From positions 13,449,060 through 13,513,059 of the forward strand of contig OX442314.1 in the NCBI GenBank assembly GCA_949358305.1: 64,000 nucleotides of DNA. Direction: 5' to 3'. A model generated the notes under the pieces. That model did no database searches, had not been told where the DNA came from, and worked only from the letters and a program-made list of their open reading frames with translations. Shown piece by piece: positions 44,008 to 54,432 of this stretch (position 1 is its first letter; each line of letters starts with the position of its first letter). The position numbers and the translations under genes are program-made. The stretch comes from Strigamia acuminata. Taxonomy: Eukaryota; Arthropoda; Chilopoda; Geophilomorpha; Linotaeniidae.

Positions 44008-45582
44008 ATGGAGCGCTTTTTCGAAGCTTTTCAGCCTGGTTTTCATAGTTATCACCCATTTCGGCTCAACACCTCTTCGGGAGAGATTCGTCCATCGTTA
44101 CATTCGCTGCAAGAATGGTGCAAATTCACCATTTTACAGGTGATGACGCTACGCAATGTGAAACGGAAACAAGATTCTCTTCGCTTGCCACGTGCTTTAA
44201 CCCATTACCTGCAGACATTCACGGCGAACGACTTCATCGAAGTGGAATCCGCACCTTTTGTAGACATTTTCAATTTCAGTTTCTACCACCGAGCTCTCAC
44301 TTACAGAGTTCACTGCAAGTTCGACGGATGCGAGTACTTGGCAACGCACGGATCGAACCAAACCGATCTCGTCGATGCTGCCAAGATGCAGGAGAAAGAG
44401 AAATGGATCAATACGAGTCACGACAACATAATGACAATCTATGGAATTGTTTTAGATGAGCTCACTGGAAACGTGTTCTACATTATGACTGTGCCTCATG
44501 TCTCTCTGGAGCATATTCAGGTTTGCCTAGCGCTTTGATTGTGTGAAATCTGTGCATTTTGCATGACTTTAAAGCGAAATAAACAAACAAACAAACCTAG
44601 CTAGAGATTCGTATTGCACGTTTTCCTGTTTATTTTGGGCGTTGTGTGACTAAACCGAATGAGTAATAACTTTTGTTTTCATATTGGTCAATTGAGATAT
44701 TTTGGCTACAGGTTGTTAACACTGTGCCATTGCAGCAATGGAAATCACCGGGTGTTGCTGCCAAGTGTGTGCGTAATAATGAGTTTTTCATTTGCCTAAC
44801 TTAGCTTTATTGTGTGACGAGTTTTCGTGATTAAAATATTAAAAATAGCTCGGCTTTTATACTTGTTTTTGTTGATTCGATAGATGATGCTGTTTAGTTC
44901 TAGTCTGCAAGTGCCAGAAATTGAACTATGGACTTTAGTGTACCAATTGAGTATGGCACTTTTGTACATTCAATCGTGTGGTCTACATTATGGAGCATTT
45001 GGTTTGGATAATGTTTTTATGGTGGACAATCAAATTGTGCTGGAAAATGAATTAACGAGGAAATCCAGGCGAGTTTATACGATTTTCTATAAAATTATTT
45101 TTTATTTTATTTTTTATTTTTTTTGTTGCAGATTCGGTGAAAATTTATGGTCGCGGATATACCAAACGTCTTGGCATTCGAATTCTTCCACAAATCCGAG
45201 CGACAGCAGTTTATCTAAAAAACAACTGAGTGAAGCGCAGAGTATTTGGTATCTGGGTTTTATCATAAGCAAGTTTGCAAGTACTTATGCAGGATCGCCG
45301 TTGATATCGATCGACATCCCGCAGAATTTCCTCTTCTACAAACGATGCATGACGTTTGACTCGTACAAGACGTATTCGCCCGAACTGTGTCACCTGATAA
45401 TCGACACCCAGAATCCGGATTTCAGCAAGAAGCCTTCGCTCGTTCAGATTCGTGGTTTAGCTTTGGACATGGTTTGGAAATTACAAGGATTGGAAGGAAA
45501 TGATCTAGTCAGAGTTAAGAGCAGTCTTTTAGAATTGGCCAAAAGGGAATTCGAAATGCGAAAACAAACTTATTGGAGATAA
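44008..45582 (+). CDS. Protein kinase-like pseudokinase of unknown function
   Basis: Three exons (44008-44520, 44884-45068, 45132-45582) give 382 aa. The first about 100 residues are unrecognised. The rest follows the kinase scaffold: a region ending NVFYIMTVPHVSLEHI (hinge), a helix ELWTLVYQLSMALLYIQSCG typical before the catalytic loop, then LHYGAFGLDNVFM where active kinases have HRDLKPENI, and IVLENEL where DFG should be. The HRD aspartate, DFG and any VAIK-type lysine are therefore missing, so catalysis is unlikely. Composition is mildly NEK-like. The second intron has a GC donor (ccag/gcgagt) and is 63 nt with no in-frame stop, so retention would add 21 residues. I do not recognise an orthologue. 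Confidence 0.75.
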
Positions 45583-45624
45583 AATTTACAACGACAAAAT
45601 GTATTTATAGAAATATATTTAATT

Positions 45625-45630
45625 AATAAA
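45625..45630 (+). terminator. Pseudokinase gene poly(A) signal AATAAA
   Basis: AATAAA 43 bp after the stop and 22 bp before the POLR3F stop on the other strand, so the transcripts probably overlap at their 3' ends. Confidence 0.55.
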
Positions 45631-45651
45631 TGATTTGTCTCATTTCCGCCA

Positions 45652-47197
45652 TTAATATTGCAACCATTCTTTCATATAAACGCACGTCGATGGTGAAATG
45701 TCTCCATTTTCCGAACACTTATCTATCACCTAAAGAAAAATTGAAATAAAATTAATTTTAAATCAAGTTTTTTCCCCATTTTTTTTTATGTACAACTTTT
45801 AACTTACAGGGCATAAACCACAGGGAATCTGCAACAATCCTACAGATTGCACTAAACTTTCCATCGATAAGTAAGTATTAAAAGTGTCGCCTGAAGATTG
45901 TCCAACTTTACCCATTTGGACAACTTTTTCCACTTTACCGTCGTAAACTAATGTGTTTAAAATCACTTCGATGTCTTGAGCAGTAAGTTCTACCTGTGGA
46001 TTAAACAAATCATTGCTAATTAGAAATAATAACGACATTAAAAACCAAAATTACATTCATCAATCACGTAAAACGAGCAATTTGCATCACATACATCATC
46101 TATATACTCGTTTAGATTGACTTAATGAATGCAACTTGCTTTAATAAACCGTACTTTACAAAAACCTAGTCCCATAATATATTTCCTGACATCTTCCGAA
46201 CTTGCTGAAGCTAATTGCCTTTGCACGAGGGGACTTTTATCAATTTTTTTCGCTTCGTCTAACTAAAATTTGAATAAATTTTAATGAAAATAAACAAAGT
46301 TGTTTCACGTTATTTTAACCGAACCTTGGAGTTCAAATACATGTAGCATTGTTGGTTCAGAACTTCGACAAACTGTTGGTCGAAATCCTGATTACTGTAC
46401 CACGCACCGCCAGTGAGAGAACTGTGCGGGTCCATATCGTACACCATGTACACTTTTCTTTTACTTGCCTCGACGGATTTTACAGATTTAATCGCCCTCT
46501 CAGTCTCTAGAAGCTTCAATATTTTAGTTACGAGTATTTGAGACGGCAAGTTGCTTTTGTTTCGAATGTCACGTATCCAAATGCCTGCGTTAAAAGTACA
46601 TTAGTTCATTAATTTTTTTTATTTTTAAAGTTACCTTTATTTCCCGCCGCTTTAACAATTTGATAAATAAGTTTTTTCTCAGCATCGCCTGTGATTTTTG
46701 GTCCCTCATTGTCTTTCCAACGTACAATAATGCCTTGGTTTTGTTTTGCTTTGTAAATATCGATTTGGTTCTAAAAAGTGTACAATTCAACGATTATTTT
46801 TTTTTAAAGTCGTCGAAAATGTCTACAAATTCATGTACTTTTTTGAGAAGGCGATTAATGGCCGTTGCAACGACCGATTTCTCGACATTTAAATACTCCG
46901 TTAATGCTTTCTCGGGTACTCCTTTTGGGATAGTTTTACAATGAGCAATAATTCTATGAAAAATCAAAATAAACTCGGGTTAAAGCGTAGTTTTAAAAAT
47001 GGCAATAATTTCGATACGTACTTTTCGTCCAACTCCAGTTCAGCCTGTAAAATAAAATAAAATTAAAACATTATAAAACAGAAAACATTGCGGTACTTTG
47101 TTTACATGCAGTGATTAAATGATGTAAAATATGCGCACATTGCGGCATGTAAACAAATGTTATTCCCGTTTGTCCTTACTTGAGATTCTTCGGTCAT
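45652..47197 (-). CDS. POLR3F: RNA polymerase III subunit RPC6 (RPC39/RPC34)
   Basis: Eight exons from ATG at 47197 give 307 aa (human 316): 47180-47197, 47022-47044, 46839-46953, 46635-46770, 46325-46584, 46155-46262, 45808-45993, 45652-45729. Winged-helix domains are recognisable: VVATAINRLLKK, KLIYQIVKAAGNKGIWIRDIR, and the strongly conserved KVYMVYDMDPHSSLTGGAWYS and FVEVLNQQC. The C-terminal part has LTAQDIEVILNTLVYDGKVE, IPCGLCPV and CSENGDISPSTCVYMKEW, whose cysteines form the Fe-S cluster site of this subunit. RPC6 contacts TFIIIB and helps open Pol III promoters. Its start now faces the MULE insertion; KAT5 begins just beyond it. Confidence 0.94.
46055..46130. ncRNA. Candidate microRNA-like hairpin in a POLR3F intron
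   Basis: attcatcaatcacgtaaaac (46055 on) pairs imperfectly with ctcgtttagattgacttaat..gaat ending 46130. It forms a 76-nt stem-loop within the 161-bp intron between exons 6 and 7. The motif 'tcgtttaga' also appears (complementary strand) in the KPTN hairpin. No known microRNA was recognised. Confidence 0.3.
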
Positions 47198-47331
47198 TAT
47201 TCCACCACAACCTAACCTAACCAGTTTTTCTGTACAAAATAAATAGATTTAGCGGCCACTTTCACTCGAGATTGCGTAATGTCGCAAGGTGCTGTCTGCT
47301 GCCGAAGCGTAATTGATTTATTTTCTGCAGA

Positions 47332-47340
47332 ACTTTAAAA
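47332..47340. repeat. Left 9-bp target site duplication of the MULE
   Basis: actttaaaa directly precedes the left terminus. An identical actttaaaa directly follows the right terminus at 54548-54556. Nine bases is the standard duplication length of Mutator transposition. Confidence 0.95.
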
Positions 47341-47453
47341 GGGACAGGATAATTTGCGGAACCGCGGAACTGGCGGAACCGGCGGAACCGATGGGTTTGG
47401 AGAAAACCCGGAATCGCCAATCCTGCGGAAACGGCGGAACGGCGGAACAAGCT
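47341..47453 (+). repeat. MULE left terminal inverted repeat
   Basis: 113 bp, matching the right terminus in reverse complement. At least six GCGGAAC-type motifs lie at near-regular spacing. Confidence 0.93.
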
Positions 47454-47785
47454 ATGGAGGTCAGGGAAAAATAAATTTTAAAAATAAACAAAACTAAAAA
47501 TAAATAAGAAAAAAAAATAAAAACAAATAAAAACAAACAAAATAAAAATAAAGAAAAACAAACAAATATAAAAAATTTGCAATTTTTTTTCCTTAAAATT
47601 AATTTCATTTCTCCAAAAAAAAATTTCAAATTTTATAATGACTCAGTATGCATATTTTTTCGATTATTAATAAATTATATAGAAATTTTCAACAATTAGC
47701 GTGTAATTAAACGATCCGCAAGTGGTATAATACAAGAGTTACAGCAGCACCATATGGTGGCAAAATGCTATAAAATCAAACAAAA

Positions 47786-48300
47786 ATGGCGCCCAGAAAG
47801 GAAAACATGAACATGAACATGAACATGAAGCATGGTAATAACACGATTAAAGGTGAGTAAATTATTTTTGATAAAAAAATTAGGTATGTAACTACAATTG
47901 ATTCTTAAAAACTATTTCTTCCATTCAAACAACCAGAAAACTGAAAACTGAACGAGAATACGGGAATCGAACATCGGAATTGGAACAAAAAAGAAACAAA
48001 AACTTCAACAGACTGAACTATGATAATAAGGGGTTGGTGTAGCTTAGAATCGAAACATTACGGTAAGTTGATAGTTTATTAAAAACGGTAATTATTGTTT
48101 TCAAAGAAAATTATAAACTCAACATGAATAAGAAATAAAAATTCCAATTGCTAGGCAATATTGGAACGGGGATGTTCCATGGTCTATAGAGAAAGACAAC
48201 AGTGCAACAGGAGAATGCCGAGTACCGAGAAGCAGCTGAACTATTCTAATCAGGAAAATTTGTTCAGTGATATGATAATTTGAAGTCGTAACGTTTTTTC
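47786..48300 (+). other. Spliced-looking plus-strand unit inside the MULE
   Basis: caaaaATGGCGCCC starts a short frame (MAPRKEN followed by a repeated MN run) ending at a good donor (ttaaag/gtgagt, about 47852). Acceptors follow at about 47937 (caaccag) and 48155 (ttgctag), and a second donor at about 48061 (ttacg/gtaagt). No long frame continues through the exons. It may be a small element transcript, a captured 5' exon, or chance. Confidence 0.3.
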
Positions 48301-48428
48301 GACGGTTGTTTGTTCCGTTTGTTCCCCGTTCATTTTTTCTCTGGTCATTTGTTTCCTGTTCATTTTTCTCTGGTCATTTGTTCCCTAGTTATCTTTTAGA
48401 TGTTCATATTTTCAAAATTCATTATTTC

Positions 48429-48463
<35 letters not shown>

Positions 48464-48629
48464 ATGAGTTAATGCTTTTACGATTAAATGAAAATAGTCA
48501 AAGTTCAAATGGAAATTTATATCAGTTACATTCTCTTCACAGTGTATGTAATGAAGAGGCTAAACAGACGTTACAAAAAAAACAAGCTTATTTTTTTGCC
48601 TGTCGAAAAAACGAACCCCGATAATTTTA

Positions 48630-51600
48630 TCACAGATTTTTGCATGTCTTGCATACAAAATATTTTGTTGCTTTCAAGACTGAATCAGCTATTGAAATAC
48701 AACCTTGGTGAAACCATTTCCGACACAGAACACAAAACACTTGTTTATCCCCATGGCTTTCATTTTTTTTACAGTCCTGAATTTCACAGATAGTCCAATT
48801 CTTCGAATTATCAGATTCTTTGAGTAAACTAGCGATTTCATTGAAAGTTGTCTCTTCCAAAGTTTGAAGATTTTTTTCAATCCTATCTTGGATGTTATCT
48901 AAGGACACAGCAGCATTGTAGAACTTTTGGTTCAATGATCTATTTAAATTAATTTTCTTTTTAATTGGTGATGATTTAACATTTTCATTTGACATTATCG
49001 CAGTTCCAATCCAAAATCGGGCATTCTTGCTGACAAAACTGCAGTCCAAAACATTCTGCAATATTGCCGATGCGTACACACATACAAAAACGCCACAGTC
49101 AAAAGTGTTTCTTTGCTTTTCTGCATCTATGCAAATTTTGGCTTGCCACAGATTAACTTGGAATGGTAAATCTGCTATCAGATGACAAGCAGCAGCTAAA
49201 GTTGTAAGGTAGCATATGTACTTATCATAGTTTTTCTCAGGGGAGTACGCAGAATCTATTATATAAACACATCTGGTTTTGAAATAAATTATCCCGAGAA
49301 ACCAATGATCATTGTCAACGTTGATTGGTGCAAGGAGAATTTCTTTTTCTAGTGCAGCTGCATTATTTAGGTATTTAAGAATAGGATCCCATTTTGATTT
49401 CACTCTCTTTGGTGATTCAAAAAATGACACAAAATAAGCAGGGCACAATGATGCAACTTCTTTCAAATCATTATTATTAATTTCAGCTGTAATAAAGCTG
49501 TCTAAAATTATGTCTGAAAGCCACACTTCTGGTTTCAGAGTTTCTAACTCTTTTAGCAAGTCCATTTTAATAGTATTTGGAATTTTCATCGGTGATGATG
49601 GACAAGGGTTTTTCCATGGTAAACATTGCTGCAATTTGTCATTTTTGACATGTATTTCTGTCTGTGGGGTAGATGATGAAAATTTCAGCTTGCTTTTAGG
49701 AGTGCTGAAACCTTGATCTTTGCAAACTGGTTTGTCAAAAGTTGAATTCAAATTATAAGATGAAGCTATTTCTAGAGAAGGGCTAGACACATTTTCAGAA
49801 TCACTAAACGAGGCATGCATTTCACACTCATCCTCGTCTAGGAACTGTTTACTTAATTGCGAATCAGGAGCTGCAATTACGTCGTAATCGAAATCTTTAG
49901 GCCTAGGTCTTTTTCGCCCTGCCTTTCCTTCTCGTCCTTTAGCCTGCTTCCGTAGCACTGATAAGTTGTATGTGGCTGTGTCACATTTGCTGATGTTGGT
50001 AGATAATTCGACAGCCAAAATGTGATAACATTTCCCAGTGCTTGGACATGTGCATATCCATTTTCCTGTTCCTGGTGCTGAAATAACTGAATAGGTTGAA
50101 TTATTTTTAACACTTTTCACAAGAAAACATTTGAATTTGGGATGAAGCCCAACATAATCCCGCTCTACACACAGTTGGGCTATCATTGTTTGTGTTAGCC
50201 TGTAGGTATCACTCTTTTCTACTGTGTGATTCCCTTTTGCTAAATTGCATTGTTCTACAATGGTTTCAGGTGGAAGAAATGGTGGGATATCGATGACAAT
50301 TGGACTTTTAAAAGATTCTTTCATTTCATAATTCCCCAGCTTTAGTTCTGCCCGATGAAACTCATTCAGATAATAGCAAATTAAGTAGTGAAAAATAAGC
50401 ACAAAAGTATCAGCAGGCAATTCGTCCCAGTTCACTTCACGCTTTAAAACATAATTAAAACTCTCAGAAATGTTGTTAGTTGCAGATATTCCTTGAAATG
50501 CTCCAAATTTTTGTCGAATAAATTTTGCACTGTGCTTTTGTATGTGGGGGAAAATGTTTTCCTTTATGTAGCACTTAAATTTATCTGACCAAGATACTTC
50601 AAAAGCTGCGTACATCTCTAACAATGATTCATTAGAATTACAATCAAGCAACCTTTCAATATCATCTTTCAACACTTTAATGTCACAGGAATTTCCTCCA
50701 TTTTTCTTGAGCCAATGCTCAACATCTTTAAGCAAATGATTTTGGCAAATTATGAGAGGAATATTAGGGAACAGTTCATTCAAAGATGATATTATTCCCT
50801 GTTCACGGTCACAGACAAATGGAATGTTTGATGATTTATCCATGCCAATTTTTTTTAGAATGGATTCAAGAAACTTTTTATGACAACTTTTAAACTTTCT
50901 CTCATGAATCATGAAAGCAACTGGAAATATGGGATTGTCAATCAGGCGGATATTTCTTATCACAAGAACAGACACATAAAAATCCCCTAGATTAAAAGTT
51001 GTATCATATGATACGACTTGACCAAGCAATGGATTCTTCTTACTTGTTGTGATAATGCTTTTTGCATAGCTTATCGCACTGGGCAATGAGTAAATCACAT
51101 TCAAATCAGGAAAAATGTCAATCGATTCTATACTTCCTAACTGGTGGGCTATTTCGTTCAAACCAAAAATGGCATCATTTGATAAGCGTGATTTTTCTCT
51201 TTCTATTCTGATTGCATTTTTTACTTGATCCAGGTTTCTTGGACGATCGACAGGCATGTGAGCAGCATCACCTAAAGTGCTCTGCTTAGCAAGCAAGGAT
51301 TTATATATAGTTGATGCAGTACTTTGTTTATTGTTAATCTCAGTGATTAAATTTTGAAATACTTTTTTTTGTGATGCGACATACGGTTTATCTCCCCTTT
51401 TTCTATTCCCATGGTTGCTAGGAATATGTAGTGAGTGGTCACCAGTATACGAAATTAAAAAAAAAATTTCATTATTTGGAAGATTAAAAACAGATCTTTT
51501 AAATTCTTTCAAACAATCATTTCCTGATCCTGCTGGATCTTTTAACCAGAAATAACGTTTTATTACTTCTGAATTTGCTTTGGATCTCCCCTGTGCTCTC

Positions 51601-51812
51601 CAACGGTATTGGTCATATCGAAAATCTTTTTTCCCATCACCGTCTTGGGCCTTATAAAGGTACACCTCTCCCCCTTTTGGAAAAACTGGTGGCACATGAG
51701 CAATCAACGATTCTTCAATTTTACCTTTTGATGCATCTAACAAAATGGTTAAAGCATCCCTTGAAGACAACTCTTTGCCACCCATCTGTTTATAAATTGG
51801 AACTGCAGCCAT
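48630..51812 (-). CDS. MULE transposase fused to SWIM, Ulp1-like protease and PHD finger
   Basis: An uninterrupted 1060-aa frame starts at ATG 51812 (open upstream to 51839 without an ATG). Residues 1-150 hold a DNA-binding-like region ending TGDHSLHIPSNHGNRK. Residues about 262-455 are a MULE DDE domain: D270 in SYDTTF, D335 in FVCDREQG, NHLLKDVEHW, and E450 in TNNISESFN as the likely third acid. A SWIM zinc motif has C587, C589, C595 and H597. After a Ser-rich linker a C48/Ulp1-type protease runs about 745-920, with H836 (NDHWF), D853 (IIDSA), Q900 and C906 (FDCGVFVC). A C4HC3 PHD finger ends the protein (C1009, C1014, C1027, C1030, H1035, C1038, C1054, C1057). All catalytic and zinc residues are present, so it looks functional. 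Ulp1 fusion to MULEs is known in plants. Confidence 0.92.
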   Translation of the reverse strand: MAAVPIYKQMGGKELSSRDALTILLDASKGKIEESLIAHVPPVFPKGGEVYLYKAQDGDGKKDFRYDQYRWRAQGRSKANSEVIKRYFWLKDPAGSGNDCLKEFKRSVFNLPNNEIFFLISYTGDHSLHIPSNHGNRKRGDKPYVASQKKVFQNLITEINNKQSTASTIYKSLLAKQSTLGDAAHMPVDRPRNLDQVKNAIRIEREKSRLSNDAIFGLNEIAHQLGSIESIDIFPDLNVIYSLPSAISYAKSIITTSKKNPLLGQVVSYDTTFNLGDFYVSVLVIRNIRLIDNPIFPVAFMIHERKFKSCHKKFLESILKKIGMDKSSNIPFVCDREQGIISSLNELFPNIPLIICQNHLLKDVEHWLKKNGGNSCDIKVLKDDIERLLDCNSNESLLEMYAAFEVSWSDKFKCYIKENIFPHIQKHSAKFIRQKFGAFQGISATNNISESFNYVLKREVNWDELPADTFVLIFHYLICYYLNEFHRAELKLGNYEMKESFKSPIVIDIPPFLPPETIVEQCNLAKGNHTVEKSDTYRLTQTMIAQLCVERDYVGLHPKFKCFLVKSVKNNSTYSVISAPGTGKWICTCPSTGKCYHILAVELSTNISKCDTATYNLSVLRKQAKGREGKAGRKRPRPKDFDYDVIAAPDSQLSKQFLDEDECEMHASFSDSENVSSPSLEIASSYNLNSTFDKPVCKDQGFSTPKSKLKFSSSTPQTEIHVKNDKLQQCLPWKNPCPSSPMKIPNTIKMDLLKELETLKPEVWLSDIILDSFITAEINNNDLKEVASLCPAYFVSFFESPKRVKSKWDPILKYLNNAAALEKEILLAPINVDNDHWFLGIIYFKTRCVYIIDSAYSPEKNYDKYICYLTTLAAACHLIADLPFQVNLWQAKICIDAEKQRNTFDCGVFVCVYASAILQNVLDCSFVSKNARFWIGTAIMSNENVKSSPIKKKINLNRSLNQKFYNAAVSLDNIQDRIEKNLQTLEETTFNEIASLLKESDNSKNWTICEIQDCKKNESHGDKQVFCVLCRKWFHQGCISIADSVLKATKYFVCKTCKNL

Positions 51813-51839
51813 AACCAAAAAAAGTGAAAGCACCCACAC

Positions 51840-52270
51840 AGCTACTACAGCACAAACTTAGTGCAGAAAATTAAAAATCAAATTAAAAAAGCAGCCAGAC
51901 AGCTACTTCAGCACAAACTTAGTGCAGAAAATCAAATGAAAAATGGAAAAAAGCAGCCAGACAGCTACTTCAGCACAAACTTAGTGCAGAAAATTAAAAA
52001 TCAAATTAAAAAAGCAGCCAGACAGCTACTTCAGCACAAACTTAGTGCAGAAAATCAAATGAAAAATGGAAAAAAGCAGCCAGACAGCTACTTCAGCACA
52101 AACTTAGTGCAGAAAATTAAAAATCAAATTAAAAAAGCAGCCAGACAGCTACTTCAGCACAAACTTAGTGCAGAAAATCAAATGAAAAATGGAAAAAAGC
52201 AGCCAGACAGCTACTTCAGCACAAACTTAGTGCAGAAAATCAAATGGAAAATGGAAAAAAGCAGCCAGAC
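51840..52270. repeat. Minisatellite in the MULE: seven units of 61/62 bp
   Basis: Unit starts fall at 51840, 51901, 51963, 52024, 52086, 52147 and 52209. Units alternate between a 61-bp form (..aaattaaaaatcaaattaaa..) and a 62-bp form (..aatcaaatgaaaaatgg..), giving a 123-bp dimer. All share 'agctacttcagcacaaactt' and 'agtgcagaaaat'. The array begins directly upstream of the transposase start. Because 123 is 41 codons, the plus strand shows an open frame of 41-residue repeats; this is a consequence of the period. Confidence 0.95.
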
Positions 52271-52884
52271 AGCAAGCTATTTATCTTGTGCAGTAAGCAC
52301 AAGGCAGCTATACTCTAATTGTCTGACAAAGCAATTCCAAACAACACCAAAGTCAAAATGAAAATTCAATATACCAAAGGAAAGCCAAAGGAAAGCCAAA
52401 GGAAAGCAAGACATGCAAACAGTGAATTGTGATTGCAGACTGCCAACAGGAAGGCATGCATTGCACCCTATATATATAGTAAGACATAGGATTTTGAATC
52501 TCCAATGAAATTCAAGAATATGTGAATTTCCAATGGAATCCAAGCATCCAAGAATCCTTCCAATCCTGATCAACAGGAACTGGATACCCAGGACTCATTA
52601 AGGACCTGACCTAATAGAGAGCTTAATTTTTTGCTGCAAAAAACCGTTAAATTGCCCCTATCCTGGGAACCCCTATCTCTGGATAAGGTTTTGTGGAAAT
52701 TTTATCTGCCCCAATTAGACATTTCATTAAGGCAAAATAGGATAAAAGGGAGAAATGTGGTGAAGTCTCAAAATTATTAATCTCACAAGTCAGTTTCTTT
52801 TTGAAATTTTGTCTTAAAAAGGCAAATTTTTGGCAAAGCTCTCTTTTTTTCCAAAATTCGTTTGTTTTGATCTTACCAAATAAG

Positions 52885-53722
52885 GGCATGTTCCGTAATA
52901 TTAAAATGAATGGCCCACTGGGAACAAATAAAACATTTTTTGCGAAGGTAATATTACATTTTTAAAAAAGAAGGTTTTATTTACATTTACACATATTTGC
53001 AGAGGTTGGCATTACATTCTGGAATGGACTACGCCATCATGCCGCGTGGTGATGTTGCTACAATGGCGCGCGAAGGGGTCACATCTATGCGCAAATTGTT
53101 TGACTGGATTACAACTAGCAGAAGAGGGCTCTTGCTTCTCATAGATGAAGCTGATACAAACGTAATTTATTAACAATTTCAATTTTTTAAGATGTTGTAA
53201 CGTTTAATTAACCTTTATGCACGATAGGGATTAACAACGTTAAATGCATCCCTATACAAACTGGTGAACAATCGAAAAAGTAAGAAAAATTATTTAAAAT
53301 TAGCACGTTTATATTTTATTCGTACTTTTTACATTTTTTTTTAGATTTATACGTGTATTGTACTAGCCAGAATAACAGGAAGAGAAATTGCAAAATGAGG
53401 AGTTACATGGCAGGTATTATGAGTATCAAATTCGTCTTTATGATAATAAATTCTAAATTTGAGTAAATATTATTTTCAGGCTGCTGTTTACGCCGCTGAA
53501 GATGAAATTCTGTCTCATCAAATGGCGATGGATCGTGACAGACTCCATGAAACAAAATAAACAAAGTAGAATGGATGAGTGACTTCTTGGCAAAGAAAGA
53601 TGGACGTCTTCCCGAGGTCGCCGAATCAGGCAGTGCTACAACATCCGAGTCGAGTATATCTTCAATAGGTGTGATGGCTGGCAATATTTATCAAATGACT
53701 GCTGCTTCTAAAGAATCGAGCT
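52885..53722 (+). pseudogene. ATAD3: Broken ATAD3 fragment captured in the MULE
   Basis: ATAD3 is a mitochondrial inner-membrane AAA ATPase. Exon-like pieces with splice signals still in place are: about 52885-52947 (FRNIKMNGPLGTNKTFFAK), 53003-53161 ([18 protein letters not shown].. to [11 protein letters not shown]), 53228-53280, 53345-53412 and 53480-53722. They follow human ATAD3 in order from Walker A through Walker B to the C-terminus. Lesions are plain: Walker A is GPLGTNKT instead of GPPGTGKT, a frameshift lies near LNASLYK/TGEQSKK, a deletion joins LVLA-like sequence to TGREIAK, a TGA follows GREIAK, and another frameshift lies before VEWMSDFLAKKDGR. The host ATAD3 gene is not in this window. 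Introns show that capture was from DNA, not from mRNA. Confidence 0.9.
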
Positions 53723-54432
53723 AAAAATTTTGTGTGTAAAATGCAAATTTGTAGTGTATACAGATTTGTAGTGTATATATTTGGTAATATATTTTCTGCA
53801 ATTAAAATGACGAGTGAAAAGAAATGAGGTGTGACTGAGTTATTGTCCATTTTCTAATAAATTTTTATTTTGTATATTATATAATATGTTCTTAGTCTAC
53901 AAAAATAATTAAAATTAAAAATTAAAATTTACAAAAGCAATCTTACAAAATTACAAATTCCAAGGTAACAGGTTGGGTATTCTTTGTTTTCGATGTTTTT
54001 GTTTCAATTTGATAAGTTTTGACTAATTGATACATCAATTTAAGTGCCCTACCAAAAGCCCCAAAATTCGAAATGCAGAACTGATTTGTTGAAAATATTT
54101 TAACGCTTAATGTGAAAAACTCCCCATGACATCCAGCAGTTTTAATCTCAGTGAAATTAATCAACTATTTTGTAAGGTTTAAAAAAAACTACCAAACCAA
54201 GAACTACATAAAATTTATCTATACTTGCAACTGCAACAATTTTTTAAAATTTAACGTAAAAAGCTTAAAAAATTAAGCGTTTAAACGAAATCGATCTCAA
54301 ACCTGAGCTCAGTGTGAATATGGCATTCTCTGATAAGTGATTTATTCCTAGCAATTAGTGTCTATCTGTTTAATGGGAGATTTTTTTCAACATAGTGGTA
54401 CAGTAATATACAAATTTTATTTTTTCCAGATC
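53723..54432. other. MULE right spacer
   Basis: AT-rich sequence between the ATAD3 fragment and the right terminus. No frame or repeat family was recognised. Confidence 0.6.

Noticed and set aside
51813-51839. Nine extra N-terminal residues of the MULE protein
   Set aside because: The frame is open but begins at GTG; the first ATG is at 51812.
51861-52361. 166-residue plus-strand frame of repeated 41-residue units as a gene
   Set aside because: It is fully explained by the 123-bp period of the minisatellite. Composition is Lys/Gln/Asn-rich and there is no splice or promoter context.
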